From positions 1-11,105 of the forward strand of contig NWUY0300051120.1 in NCBI GenBank assembly GCA_004151065.3: 11,105 bases of DNA, written 5' to 3'. Below the pieces are notes generated by a model. The model had not been told where the DNA came from, did no database searches, and saw only the letters and a program-made list of their open reading frames with translations. The translations under genes were made by a program, and so were the position numbers. Positions 1-8,407 of the stretch are shown here, piece by piece. Numbering within the stretch: position 1 is the first letter of the stretch; each line of letters begins with the position of its first letter. Source of the stretch: Larix sibirica (Eukaryota; Streptophyta; Pinopsida; Pinales; Pinaceae).

Positions 1-60
1 TTCCCCCTTTTAAGCCGCGGATTGGAGGCCTGGGTGACGTTTTAGGTCGACCCGCGAGTT
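1..60. other. GC-richer left edge, probably a fragment of a larger repeat
   Basis: This short stretch is rich in G, C and CpG (ccgcgg, gtcgacccgcg) and changes abruptly into A/T-rich DNA after about position 65. No reading frame or RNA fold is recognisable. A sharp compositional edge of this type is common at the end of a retroelement LTR or leader cut by the window border, but no terminal TG or CA, target duplication or second copy is visible here. The identity is therefore open. Confidence 0.3.
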
Positions 61-1275
61 TTTCGAAAAAGTCATGATTTTTAAGAATAAGGCACTTATC
101 TCTCTTATTTCTCTTGCAACCATCCATAAAAATAAAAATTAAATCTCTTTTATTTTTATTTTGTTTTAGTTGGTGAAATCTAACTCTAAAAGAAAATTCC
201 CTAAAATATTTTAGATTTCACTTAGATCTATTACTAAATCTTGAATATCTTGAATATGCCTTTTTATTTTTGAATTTTTACTTCATAGATTTTTTTTTTA
301 CTAAGTATTCCTTGGTAATAGCTTAAACAATTTTTATTTTGGAAAATTAATATTGAATAAAAATATGGAAATTATTGTCACTTTGCCCTTCATTTTCATA
401 TTTATTTTTCATAAAAAATTTAAAAAATAAATTAAAATTTGTGCTTCATTGAATATCATATAAATTGAGAGATTTAGTATTTATCTCACAATTAGACACT
501 ATTGCTAAATTTTTCTTGAGGTATTTATTGCAATTTTTGCAATCTGGAATTTTCCTAAAAAAAATAGGAAAATTTCCAGATTTAGTAGTTCTAGAAAATT
601 TCATCGTTTTATCTCAGATTTAGAAAGAATTACTTTGCTGCAATTTTCTGCATTTTTCAACAATATATAACTCATAATTTGCAATAGCTAGTTGGGAAAA
701 GTTTATAAGTTCAAATGTTATTTTTAATAATTTTCCTAGCTATTATAATTCTTGAAGTTTTTGCATTTTTTCTTATTTTTAGTAATTTCCAGAATTGTTT
801 TTCCTTGTTTATATCTAATAATTTAAATCATAAGACACAAGGAGGAAATTTTTAGTGGTTTTAATTACTAAGCCGTTTGAGCTCTAATCACTAAGAACTA
901 ATAATCTAAGTGTTATTTTGATTGTCTTGACATTTTGATTTATCTAACATAATTGGTTATTTCTATCCTTGCTAAGTCAATGGTTATTGTGCGTAATTGA
1001 TGAGGTATAATTGATTTAGTTGGATAACTAAAACACATTGCAAAATCATATATATCTTAAATTGGGGATTTGTATTGAATATATTGTGAAGCATTGCTAT
1101 TGAATAGTAGAAGTAGTTCATTGACTAAATTTGAACATCTATTGTTAATGATTAGTTTACATGTGGTTTAAGATGTCTCTAAATACATGAGCTAAATTTA
1201 CATTATATATTGTGCTTAGCAATAGTTTAGATTGATTTTAATATTGTCCTATCTTTTATCTAGACCAATGATAAT
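61..1275. other. AT-rich stretch without a recognisable gene
   Basis: About 1.2 kb of very AT-rich DNA with stop codons in all frames and many T and A runs. The only clear structure is the hairpin at 541-582. If the LTR to its right is the 5' LTR of a minus-strand element, this is where its primer-binding site and gag leader would begin. I see no convincing tRNA-complementary site and no gag-like frame. It may instead be the host flank of a solo LTR or unrelated filler. Confidence 0.5.
541..582. repeat. A/T-rich hairpin, 17/18-nt arms
   Basis: The left arm 541-557 (aatctggaattttccta) and the right arm 565-582 are reverse complements except for one extra A/T base, and they are separated by a run of seven A. 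The near-perfect stem stands out from ordinary AT-rich noise because it contains the non-trivial blocks TCTGGA and TTTCCTA. No target duplication or transposase is visible. It may be a small foldback, a transposon end or a local templated inversion. Confidence 0.75.
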
Positions 1276-1479
1276 TGTAGCATTCATCAAGGGCGGTTAC
1301 TTCTTTATCGAATAATTCACAAATACTAATACTCCATTAGTAATTCACATAACATGAAATATCATAATAATTCATGTAACTATAGCAACATATAAACATT
1401 TTACAACAACATATATGAAGTTTACAACAATACATAAGTAATTTAAAATCACAAGAAGAATACCTCGGTATAAGAATGA

Positions 1480-1670
1480 CGAAGAAGTCCAAACTGAAGC
1501 AAGCCTCCATATTCCCTTCGAGTTGCTTCCCTCTTCATTGCCCAAAGCAGAACCATGGTTTTACCTCCCAGGGAACTAGGGGCCTAGTCGGCTCCCTAGC
1601 CCTAGGAAGCCATGCAAATGGTCTCCTGGCCCTTAGTGCCCAAGACCCCCAAAGAATAGAATAATGATGC
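1480..1670 (-). other. GC-richer LTR leader (putative R/U5)
   Basis: This is the GC-richest part of the low-coordinate half of the LTR. It includes overlapping CCTAG blocks (ggggcctag, ccctagccctagg). It lies about 130-320 bp downstream of the minus-strand TATA box, where the R and U5 parts of an LTR transcript are expected. Short frames exist on both strands (1476-1664 plus, 1868-1602 minus), but their products are low-complexity, without any known domain. The minus-strand one begins upstream of the TATA box. I therefore treat both as chance frames. Confidence 0.4.
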
Positions 1671-1787
1671 ACCAATATGTTGTGTATGAAATCTTCCAAG
1701 AGTTCTTAAACTCTCCCAGCTCTTCAAAATTTCTCCTCCCAAAATCTCCTCCTTGAAAACAAATCTCCTCCTTCCATTCTCAAATCT

Positions 1788-1800
1788 CCTATTTATATCA
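1788..1800 (-). promoter_or_regulatory. TATA box of the minus-strand LTR promoter
   Basis: On the minus strand the sequence reads TGATATAAATAGG, with the core TATAAATA at 1797-1790. This is close to the ideal plant TATA consensus, is followed by G-rich DNA, and sits between the presumed U3 and R/U5. A transcription start about 30 bp downstream, near 1760, is expected from the usual TATA spacing. It is inferred and not seen. Confidence 0.55.
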
Positions 1801-2112
1801 AAAGTCCTCATCCTCCTCCTCATCCACATTTTTTTTAGATTAAATTCCAATAGAATAATATTCAACAATCAATAAATTTATTTTCTCAAAAAATAACAAT
1901 TTGATTTAAATGAATAAAATAATAATAAACATGGTTGCAAAGTCTCACTTTTCATGCTACCATCTTAAATGCACCTATGACAACTCTTTTCTAAAAATTT
2001 GTGCAACCTTATCTGTCCATTCATTTCTATTATCCTCCCACCCACAAGGTCATTGAAGATATTTATTATATATCATATCATATTATGTACAAATATACAC
2101 AATATCTCAATG

Positions 2113-2128
2113 ATATATATATATATAT
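2113..2128. repeat. AT dinucleotide microsatellite, (AT)8
   Basis: Eight uninterrupted AT units lie inside the LTR body. They are too short and too generic to date the element. Confidence 0.85.
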
Positions 2129-2318
2129 TCAACAATTCATGAAATTCATTTAAATATTAAATATATTCAGTAGTCAACAAAACCATACTATATATACAAC
2201 CCTTATATACATACTATGTAACACTTCGTTAATCTATTTGACGTACATATAATACTTCAACAATAATTTAAATTTCAACATGTGGTTAATAGTTCAACAA
2301 TTTGTCAACAAACTAATT

Positions 2319-2390
2319 ATACTAATGCACTCATACTAATGCATTAATCAACCAATCAATCATACTAATGTACTCATGAAATGACGTATA
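2319..2390. repeat. Degenerate direct repeats of a TCATACTAATG motif
   Basis: The word atactaatg occurs three times in a little over 70 bp, each followed by a slightly different tail (cactc, cattaatc, tactc). A similar local repetition of the word catcatt follows at 2494-2520. Both lie inside the putative U3 of the LTR. Repeats in U3 sometimes act as transcription-factor sites in plant retroelements, but nothing here shows that function. Confidence 0.55.
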
Positions 2391-2599
2391 CGGTCAATGT
2401 ATATGTCTCAATCGGGGGTACTAATGATCACTTTTAATGCTCATAATGTATCATAACTATATGCTTGCAAACAACATATAGAAGAACAATTTGCATCATT
2501 CATCATTCATAATCATTCATAAAAAAACAATAGAAAAATTATGTCAACATAACGATGCAACTGATCATATAATCATGATGGTTAATAACAATCAAGAAC

Positions 2600-3010
2600 A
2601 CCATCCAATCCATCATTGGTTCGATCATCCCATAAGTACTCCAGCCACCTAATCACCAGTACTTCCATCTACTAACCTCACCATCTTGTCCTCTACTGCA
2701 ATATACTGTGGCGTGGTCTATACCGACCTAACCACATACAGAACCCATAAGTGGAAGTGTCGACAAAGATTCCCTAGTAGGAACCCACTAGTCACCATCA
2801 CAAATATAGGGGAGTGTGATTAGCACAACCCTCCCATGACTCTGGGTTTCGTAGGATACACAATGGGAAACTCCTCCATCCCCCCTGATATCACTAGGGT
2901 CAACACCCTTCATCAACCATATTGTGTAATCATTGTTTTAAGAGTCCCGTCATCGAACAACCACTATGGGCAAGATGTAAGTCTTGGATAAGATTACACT
3001 CGCCCACAAA
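2600..3010 (-). other. GC-richer U3 segment of the LTR, non-coding
   Basis: Within the AT-rich LTR this roughly 400-bp block is distinctly richer in C on the plus strand and G on the minus strand. It has words such as ccctagtaggaacccacta and cactcgcccac. No reading frame of useful length crosses it on either strand. Its better-preserved, less repetitive look suggests a conserved part of the LTR family. I cannot name the family from it. Confidence 0.4.
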
Positions 3011-3525
3011 TCATAACAATGTTTGGAAATCACAATGTAAATCATAATAAAACTAATATTATGTCATTATCCTCCCGATGTCTACGACATCAAGAGTACC
3101 TCAACATTTACATAAATCCAATTATCTCGTAGTCGACCAATTTGTAGGTCGGTTAACCAACAACATATATTTTATGCAATAACACATCTAACTGTGACAA
3201 ATGATAATCTATATCATTAATGACATGTAAATAAGCACATTCATTATTGTGCATCAAGTATTGTATTAGATCAACATCCATTGTATAATCCACGTGCCAC
3301 GTTCCACATTTAATTTGCATGCTCAAATGAAATCACATATTCATCATCATTAATAACATAAAATGGTAAAATTCCTATACTATTCACACATAGACAGGTT
3401 CAACCATTCACTTAACAGTAGTGTTAATCAATCCAACCAAGTCCAATGGATATTAAGCAAATGAATGCTAAGATAAATGGCATTTATTGTTTTAGTTATT
3501 GAATGTCAAAGTATGGGGCGTTACA

Positions 3526-4187
3526 TCCTTGTACTGAAAAATAATCTAGAAAAAAATTGTACTACTATTTAATGTGATGCACTTGGTCAAAAAGCACTTA
3601 ATATCTGCAAGAGTCTAAATACCCCTCAAATTATACATATGCAATTGGATCAATGGTTTTAATGGAGATTTTCATCTAATAAGTCAATAAATTCATTGAC
3701 CACATTATTTTTCAAGACTATGATCCAAATGTTATATGTGCTCAGTATAGACACTTGGTCATAGTAGCTCAATTGTGCTCGAAACAAGTCAAGAGTGGAA
3801 AACAATCCAAGAGGCAGCAATGGAAATTGTAAATAGAGGATCATGAGATAATTATTGAGAATGTGTCACCAACATATTTCATCTTAATTGAAAACATTGC
3901 TCGAAGAACATTTATTTGCATGGGGTGTGAACATAGAAATGTTATATATTTGAGTTTATAGTATTGGGCTATATTAAAATCATTAAAGTGAATTTTAAAT
4001 TGAATAGAACTATGAATTTCTACACGTGTTACAATCACTTGTTCTATTTTTATTATCTTCATCTTAAACCATGTTCTAGATTTATAATTATACTCTTGGC
4101 TTTATATACAAGCTAAGATTTATCAAGAAAATAAAATTCATTGGTTGACATTTCTTGGACACAAATGTGTTATCCTTGTTAGTCGGA
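3526..4187. other. AT-rich stretch, no recognisable gene
   Basis: Only short minus-strand frames occur here (3844-3659 and 4062-3841). Their products are hydrophobic or low-complexity and carry no domain I recognise. Neither shows a promoter or a continuation by plausible splicing. I read both as chance frames in flank or decayed element DNA. Confidence 0.5.
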
Positions 4188-4268
4188 CCTAACATATTCT
4201 AACCTATCTTATACTAGCCTAACATGCCTAACCTAGTCTAACTTACCATAGTCTAATTAAACCCTAAT
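4188..4268. repeat. Degenerate CCTAAC/TCTAAC-rich tract
   Basis: The words cctaac or tctaac recur at 4188, 4198, 4218, 4227 and 4237, followed by tctaat at 4252 and accctaat at 4261-4268, with variable spacing of about 9-20 bp. The C-rich strand and the CCTAA core recall the plant telomere repeat (CCCTAAA), but almost no unit is exact and the phase is not kept. A decayed simple repeat is the safest reading. Confidence 0.5.
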
Positions 4269-4453
4269 ATCTATAGCCTTAATTCTAATTATGAAGCCCT
4301 TTAATGCCAACACCTCTCTTTTCTCCAACTATTTATTTATCTATATTACAATATTTGCCCTGCCCTTAGTTACATTAGCTAGGTATATCAATGCAAAGGT
4401 TGTTTGAAATTCAGTTCTCGTATTAAGAGATCTAGTGGCTCCCCTCAAAGGAA

Positions 4454-4510
4454 TGGGAGATTCTTTTTTATCCATCATCTAGTGGGAGATTCTTTTTATC
4501 CATCATCTAG
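4454..4510. repeat. 28/29-bp tandem duplication
   Basis: The unit starting tgggagattctttt and ending ccatcatctag occurs at 4454-4482 and again at 4483-4510. The copies differ only by one T in a T run (29 against 28 bp). The abutting copies and near identity point to a recent local duplication, probably by slippage. A short plus-strand frame spans it (4404-4622), but the length difference shifts frame between copies, which argues against coding. Confidence 0.85.
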
Positions 4511-4792
4511 TGTGATAAAGGAGACACTATCTATAAAGTTGATTATTTCACATGGAAGTCCACCTATTTGGGATCCAATAAGAAAGATGGAGTTAACCAT
4601 TCATAGTATTAAAGGGATCTAGTCCCTTTGGACAAGTTAGATGTCATAATGTAATTAGGCTCATTCGAAATTCCAACAATTTCAAAGAGGCTTGAACATC
4701 AATTTCATTAAATGTGGTCTTATGGACAAGAATCCAAAGTAAGAAACTACAAATTTTGATTTTGAACATGAGAATATTAGTGTTTCTAAAGT

Positions 4793-5045
4793 GAAAATTT
4801 GGATTTCAAAAGTGTGATTATTGGTTTTCAAAGGTGTGAATTTCAATTGTGATACTATGAATTTCAAATAATTTTGATTCCAAAAGTGTAGTTTTCGATT
4901 CCAAAAGTGTGAATTTCATTGCGATACTGTGAATTTCAAATCATTTTGATTTTAAAAGTGTGAATTTCGATTATGGAAGCATGAATTTTAAAATCCAAGT
5001 GTCAATTCCAATTCCAAAATTGTGAATTTTGATTTCAAAGAGTCA
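4793..5045. repeat. Degenerate minisatellite of GATTCCAAAAGTGTGAATTTC-like units
   Basis: Many variants of two alternating words, gatttcaaaagtg and gtgaatttc, fill this stretch. A higher-order unit is visible: gtgaatttca, then gatactNtgaatttcaaat and attttgatt, starting at 4836 and again at 4909, a 73-bp period. Within it the sub-units are about 20-22 bp. Divergence between copies is clear, so the array is old. A minus-strand frame (4867-4682) overlaps its left part and owes its composition to the repeat. Confidence 0.75.
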
Positions 5046-5754
5046 GTATCAAATTGCTATAATGTGTATTTAGATTTAAATATTTGAAAATTTTTTAATG
5101 TGTATATATTATGTAAATCCAAGATTAATGTATAGTGGGAAACATTTTATTTTTGTTTGTGCATGGGTTATATCACTATTACATACATTGTTAAATATAT
5201 CAAGATTGAAGAGATTCAATAAAATAAAAACAAGTGATAACAATCAAATTGCATTGTAGAGTTGTACTTTTGCATAAATATTTAAGGCATGGTACAATAA
5301 GGTTCCATATAAACAAAATGAAAGGTACGAGTTGGTCATTTTTACCAACTTCCTCACCTTAAGTGCAAATGCCATAGATTGTTTATTGTGGAAAATTTAT
5401 TGGTAAAACCCATATCCCATGCCGAGATACGAGACATCAATTGACCTTCAATAGATTTATCTGAAGCAATAGATATTAATTAAAATTGCCTAAGTGTATT
5501 TTATGAGTTCTTAAATGAAACGAGTCATTAAAAATTTACAAGCATGGAAGTTCTTCTATTGAATCAAGTCTCATTAATCAACGTCACTCTCACTCTAGCG
5601 ATTATGCTCCATATGTTCTTATTGTGCCTTAATTGCTACAAATGACTTCTTAGTTATTTGTATTTTCTCTCTTGTCCATATTACCTTTGGTGACCACTAT
5701 GATGCTATTAACATCAATGAACATATCTTATTTCGAGCCAACAACCGTATGTCT

Positions 5755-5756
<2 letters not shown>
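5046..5756. other. AT-rich stretch, no recognisable gene
   Basis: I see no domain, RNA gene, repeat boundary or promoter that can be supported. A short plus-strand frame starting at 5672 runs into the TTC microsatellite and gains its leucine-rich stretch from it. Confidence 0.5.

Positions 5757-5785
<29 letters not shown>
5757..5785. repeat. (TTC)7 microsatellite followed by T8
   Basis: Seven perfect TTC units occupy 5757-5777 and continue into a run of eight T (5778-5785). This is a plain simple-sequence repeat and would be expected to vary in length between individuals. Confidence 0.9.
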
Positions 5786-5989
5786 AAACAATTTTGTACC
5801 AAACTTTGTTTACCTTTAATGTCCCAATTGGCTTCCACGATTCAAACTCTAACTTGCAAGACTCATAAGTAGCTTCTAGATATCAAAAAACACTTCCCTT
5901 TTCCCTACTCAACCATATCACACAATTTGGATTTTATGATTGTACCATAGGTATTTGTCTCTCTGCAACATAATCCTTTGGAGAGAATG

Positions 5990-6018
5990 GATCTCTATGC
6001 TTGTAGAACATAGAGATC
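5990..6018. repeat. Perfect 10-bp hairpin
   Basis: The arms gatctctatg (5990-5999) and catagagatc (6009-6018) are exact reverse complements around a 9-nt loop. The loop word ttgtagaaca recurs at 6038-6047, so part of the hairpin is also directly repeated. No function is indicated. Confidence 0.6.
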
Positions 6019-6367
6019 TCTTGCATATCATCTTACTTGTAGAACAAACATTTTTTTTAAAGATACAGTTTTTAATAACCTTCATGCAATGGGTATTTTG
6101 ATGTTCCCCTATTGTAAAACAAAACTCAATAACAATCCACCATTGGTTCTTCAAGATCCTTGAGATATTTAACTAATCAAGTTTCATTAAATTTTGAACT
6201 CATATCCAAAAAGGAAAGGCTAAAGTAGTTGAAGTCCCTAGTCTTATGTGTATGTGTAAGCATGCCCTTCAAAGAAGTTGGTAGATTTGCGACACTAATA
6301 ATAACCTTTTCTATCTCAACCAACCTTGGTATAGAAGTCTGACTTGTCCATCTTGTCATGAACACTG

Positions 6368-6467
6368 CTCAAATAAGTGCTTGGATTCTTCTCGAGCATA
6401 GTATCCTCATCAAGTGTGAGCCTAGGGAAGGGTTGACTAACCCTTTCTCAAATAAGTGCTTGGATTC
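6368..6467. repeat. 21-bp direct repeat, two copies
   Basis: The 21-bp word beginning ctcaaataagtgc and ending ttggattc is found exactly at 6368-6388 and at 6447-6467, 79 bp apart. The first copy lies just outside, and the second in the loop of, the foldback at 6397-6517. Two exact copies in otherwise decayed DNA suggest a fairly recent local duplication. Confidence 0.8.
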
Positions 6468-6517
6468 AACCCTTAAGCCAACCCTTCACCAATCTCCCCC
6501 TCAACGAGAATACTATG
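6397..6517 (-). repeat. Imperfect 39-bp foldback with 43-nt loop
   Basis: Arm 6397-6435 (starting catagtat, ending gaagggttg) and arm 6479-6517 (starting caacccttc, ending atactatg) have the same length. Without gaps, 29 of 39 positions are complementary. Six of the ten mismatches would be G-U wobbles in an RNA copied from the minus strand, leaving four true mispairs. Overall size (121 nt) and geometry resemble a plant MIRNA-type or small MITE foldback. No promoter, known mature miRNA or terminal target duplication is recognised, so the function is unknown. Confidence 0.5.
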
Positions 6518-6576
6518 TGGTGAGTCGAAGAGTTACAACGATATATGGGTTGTTGAATTCCCTAACTTATACTTAA

Positions 6577-7390
6577 ATTATTGCCAAGGGAGTGTATACT
6601 TATGAGGTGTTGTGCATTGTATATGCAAAAACAAAGGACCCAATCATTGTTGAAATGTGCTTTCTCTTGATTTATGAATGTTGTGGAATATGAATGCAAC
6701 TATGGTGATCAATTGAATCTAACAGTATTGTAGGTTTATGTAGCATAAGTTGTTCAGTACATGAAATACCTCTTGCCTCTTAAGGCTTAATGTTGTGGAA
6801 TGCCTTCACATCTCATAAACTTAATGTAATTGTTGAAACTAAAAAGCCACTGGAAAATAATGTAGAAACAAAATCTAATCTAATGAAATAAATTAAATTG
6901 ATTCCTTATCCAACTACTTGTTGTGGCATACTTGAAGAGGAATCATACACCACTTGACGTAGGAAGCCTATTCTACGAAAAGTAAGAAATCCACTTTATA
7001 GTGTGTTGTTCACACCAACACATTGATTCCTCAGCCAACCACATGGTCATGGAATGATGGAAGATAAATCCGCAAGTATCTGCAATGTGAAATGAATGCA
7101 TAGTGAATTCTTTAGCCATGGAGCATGCACATGAAGAATCCATGGATTCATAAACAAATGCAACAGTAGAATCAAATAAAATAACAAGGAACATACAACA
7201 AAAATAGTGAAAGAAAGCTACAACTATAAAAAAAAAAAATAACAAGCAATCTCCTCTATGGGTAGAAGGGATTCAATAGCCAATTGTAGCTTTGGAGCAG
7301 GCCCTTACTCCAAACCAAGCAAGGTGTTGAATTCCCCAAAAAGAAACACTATTCACAACAAGTAAGTTAAAATGATATCTCTGGTTTTAC
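6577..7390. other. AT-rich stretch, no recognisable gene
   Basis: The longest frame (7245-6973, minus, 90 codons) begins in the A12 run at 7228-7239, giving an artificial phenylalanine stretch, and carries no known domain. A small stem tttggag/ctccaaa occurs at 7291-7314. Nothing else stands out. Confidence 0.5.
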
Positions 7391-7771
7391 ATTATTTGAG
7401 AAATTTGAAATTAAAATCTTCTGATGAAATAAAACTAGTTCTAATCTCCAGTGTGATGAGGAAAGTAACACAAGCACTGATCCACCATAATTGTTTGAAT
7501 GAATGCATGGGTGCATTGCAAACTTGTGGTAGTCTCAAATAACTTGCCAAAGAACTAGTTTTCAAGTTATCTATTATTATTGGGTGCTCTAAGGGAGTTT
7601 TCACCCAAGGAATTTTTTTAATTACAAAAGGGTACCTGCCAACAAGTTGTTTTTCAAGCAATCCACTACCTTACAATGTCCCGTGCCTTTTATTGTAAGA
7701 TCATTGTTTTTTTTTAATTTATTTTTCTTTCTATTTATTTTCTTATTTGAGATGGCCTTTACTTCTCTTGT
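7391..7771. other. Unassigned stretch with one isolated 89-codon frame
   Basis: The minus-strand frame 7661-7392 encodes a mixed, not obviously low-complexity peptide (it includes KKIPWVKTPLEHPIII). I recognise no domain, no splice context and no partner frame. It could be an eroded retroelement or gene remnant, but chance is equally likely at this length in AT-rich DNA. Confidence 0.35.
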
Positions 7772-7795
7772 ATTGAAGGCATAGGTGCCTTCAAT
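7772..7795. repeat. Perfect 10-bp hairpin with 4-nt loop
   Basis: The arms attgaaggca (7772-7781) and tgccttcaat (7786-7795) are exact reverse complements around tagg. It is compact and stable for this AT-rich context. It has no T tract downstream and no reading frame nearby, so it is recorded only as a structure. Confidence 0.75.
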
Positions 7796-7910
7796 CACAA
7801 TAAACTATCTTGGACTTGGTTACGCTTGAAAGTTTTCACAAATGATGCCTTGTCAATCCACAAGGAAAAGTTTCATGGACATTCCACCAGGGTAATTTTT
7901 AGGGGCGAAA

Positions 7911-8127
7911 TTTNATTTGCATGTTCAAAATGAAGTAACATATTCATCACCATTAATAAAGTAAAATGATAAATTCCCTTACTATTCATACATAAAGAGT
8001 CCATATGTTCACGTAACAACAATTTAAAAAAATCTAATCGAGTTCAATCAAATAATAAGAGTTTAAAATGCTAAACTGATTCATATTAGAGTTTTAATTA
8101 CCCGAAGGTCAACTATGGGGCATTACA
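7911..8127 (-). mobile_element. Truncated second copy of the gypsy-like LTR end, minus strand
   Basis: This 217-bp block aligns with 3309-3525, also 217 bp. Shared words in order include atttgcatg.tcaaa, acatattcatca.cattaataa and tactattca.acata, and the terminal words are tatggggc and ttaca. By eye similarity is high in the first 90 bp and weaker after that. The right end (ttaca, 8123-8127) is the TGTAA start of the LTR on the minus strand. Similarity stops on the left at about 7911, beside the ambiguous n at 7914, so the rest of this LTR is missing. The copies are too diverged to be the paired LTRs of one young element. Confidence 0.7.
7914..7914. other. Ambiguous base
   Basis: This is the only n in the window. 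In the aligned LTR copy at 3309-3525 the corresponding base is a. It sits within a few bases of where the similarity between the two LTR copies begins. Confidence 0.95.
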
Positions 8128-8407
8128 TAGTTAGTAAGAAGGTAAATTCTGATATTTGTTGCTCATGTGAAAATGCATCTTGCCTTTAAGGTTATATATT
8201 GAAATAAAATACTGTACTCTATTGACAATATTTGCCAAGTTACGTGGTTGTGTAAAAGTTTGAGTATCATGTGGATAAGTATCATGGATAAAAGACTAAG
8301 AGCATAGAGATAACAAAGAATGGCATAACAAGCCTGCAAAGCAATATGGCTATCAACAACTTTTGTAAGAGGGAAGTTGGACTCATTCAAGGAAATCAAT
8401 TTTCCTT
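8128..8407. other. AT-rich stretch, no recognisable gene
   Basis: A single short minus-strand frame (8399-8163) covers most of this stretch. Its product is hydrophobic and serine- and isoleucine-rich, typical of random AT-rich frames. If the purine tract at 8408 is a true retroelement PPT, this part would be the end of that element's interior. No RNase H or integrase remnant is recognisable. Confidence 0.4.

Larger units (their letters stand above)
1276..3525 (-). mobile_element. Long terminal repeat of a Ty3/gypsy-like retrotransposon, minus strand
   Basis: Read on the minus strand, this block begins at 3525 with TGTAACGCCCCATAC, an end of the TGTAACRCCCC type common among plant Ty3/gypsy LTRs. 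About 1.7 kb further on it carries a TATA box (1797-1790), and after that a GC-richer leader (about 1660-1480) with a short ORF that looks incidental. A moderately GC-rich segment at about 2600-3010 lies inside U3. The order U3, TATA, R/U5 fits an LTR of roughly 2.2 kb. The low-coordinate end is uncertain: a plus-strand TG at 1276-1277 is one candidate, but its flank (ataat) does not match the bases after 3525 (tcctt), so no target duplication is confirmed. No gag or pol lies on either side, so it may be a solo LTR or an old truncated copy. A second copy of its high-coordinate end is at 7911-8127. Confidence 0.6.

Noticed and set aside
1245-1275. Primer-binding site for the minus-strand LTR (minus-strand tggtctaga)
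   Set aside because: Only a few bases agree with the usual tggtatcaga, with a shift needed, and the LTR end next to it is not fixed.
1602-1868. Minus-strand 88-codon frame with an arginine-rich start
   Set aside because: It begins upstream of the LTR TATA box and continues through the presumed transcribed leader. The peptide has no recognised domain. A frame in a retroelement LTR is better explained by chance.
2494-2520. Possible CRISPR-like or regulatory direct repeats of catcatt
   Set aside because: Units are very short, unspaced and imperfect, and the context is plant-like. This is simple-sequence repetition, not an array.
4404-4622. Plus-strand 72-codon frame across the tandem duplication
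   Set aside because: The duplicated units differ by one base and so shift the frame. No domain is seen and the frame has no coding context.
5672-5872. Plus-strand frame with a leucine-rich hydrophobic stretch resembling a membrane segment
   Set aside because: The leucine-rich part is simply the TTC microsatellite read in one frame, followed by a T run.
6973-7245. Minus-strand 90-codon frame, the longest in the window
   Set aside because: Its first residues come from an A12 run. The rest shows no domain, signal or neighbouring exon, and frames of this length are expected by chance in 11 kb.
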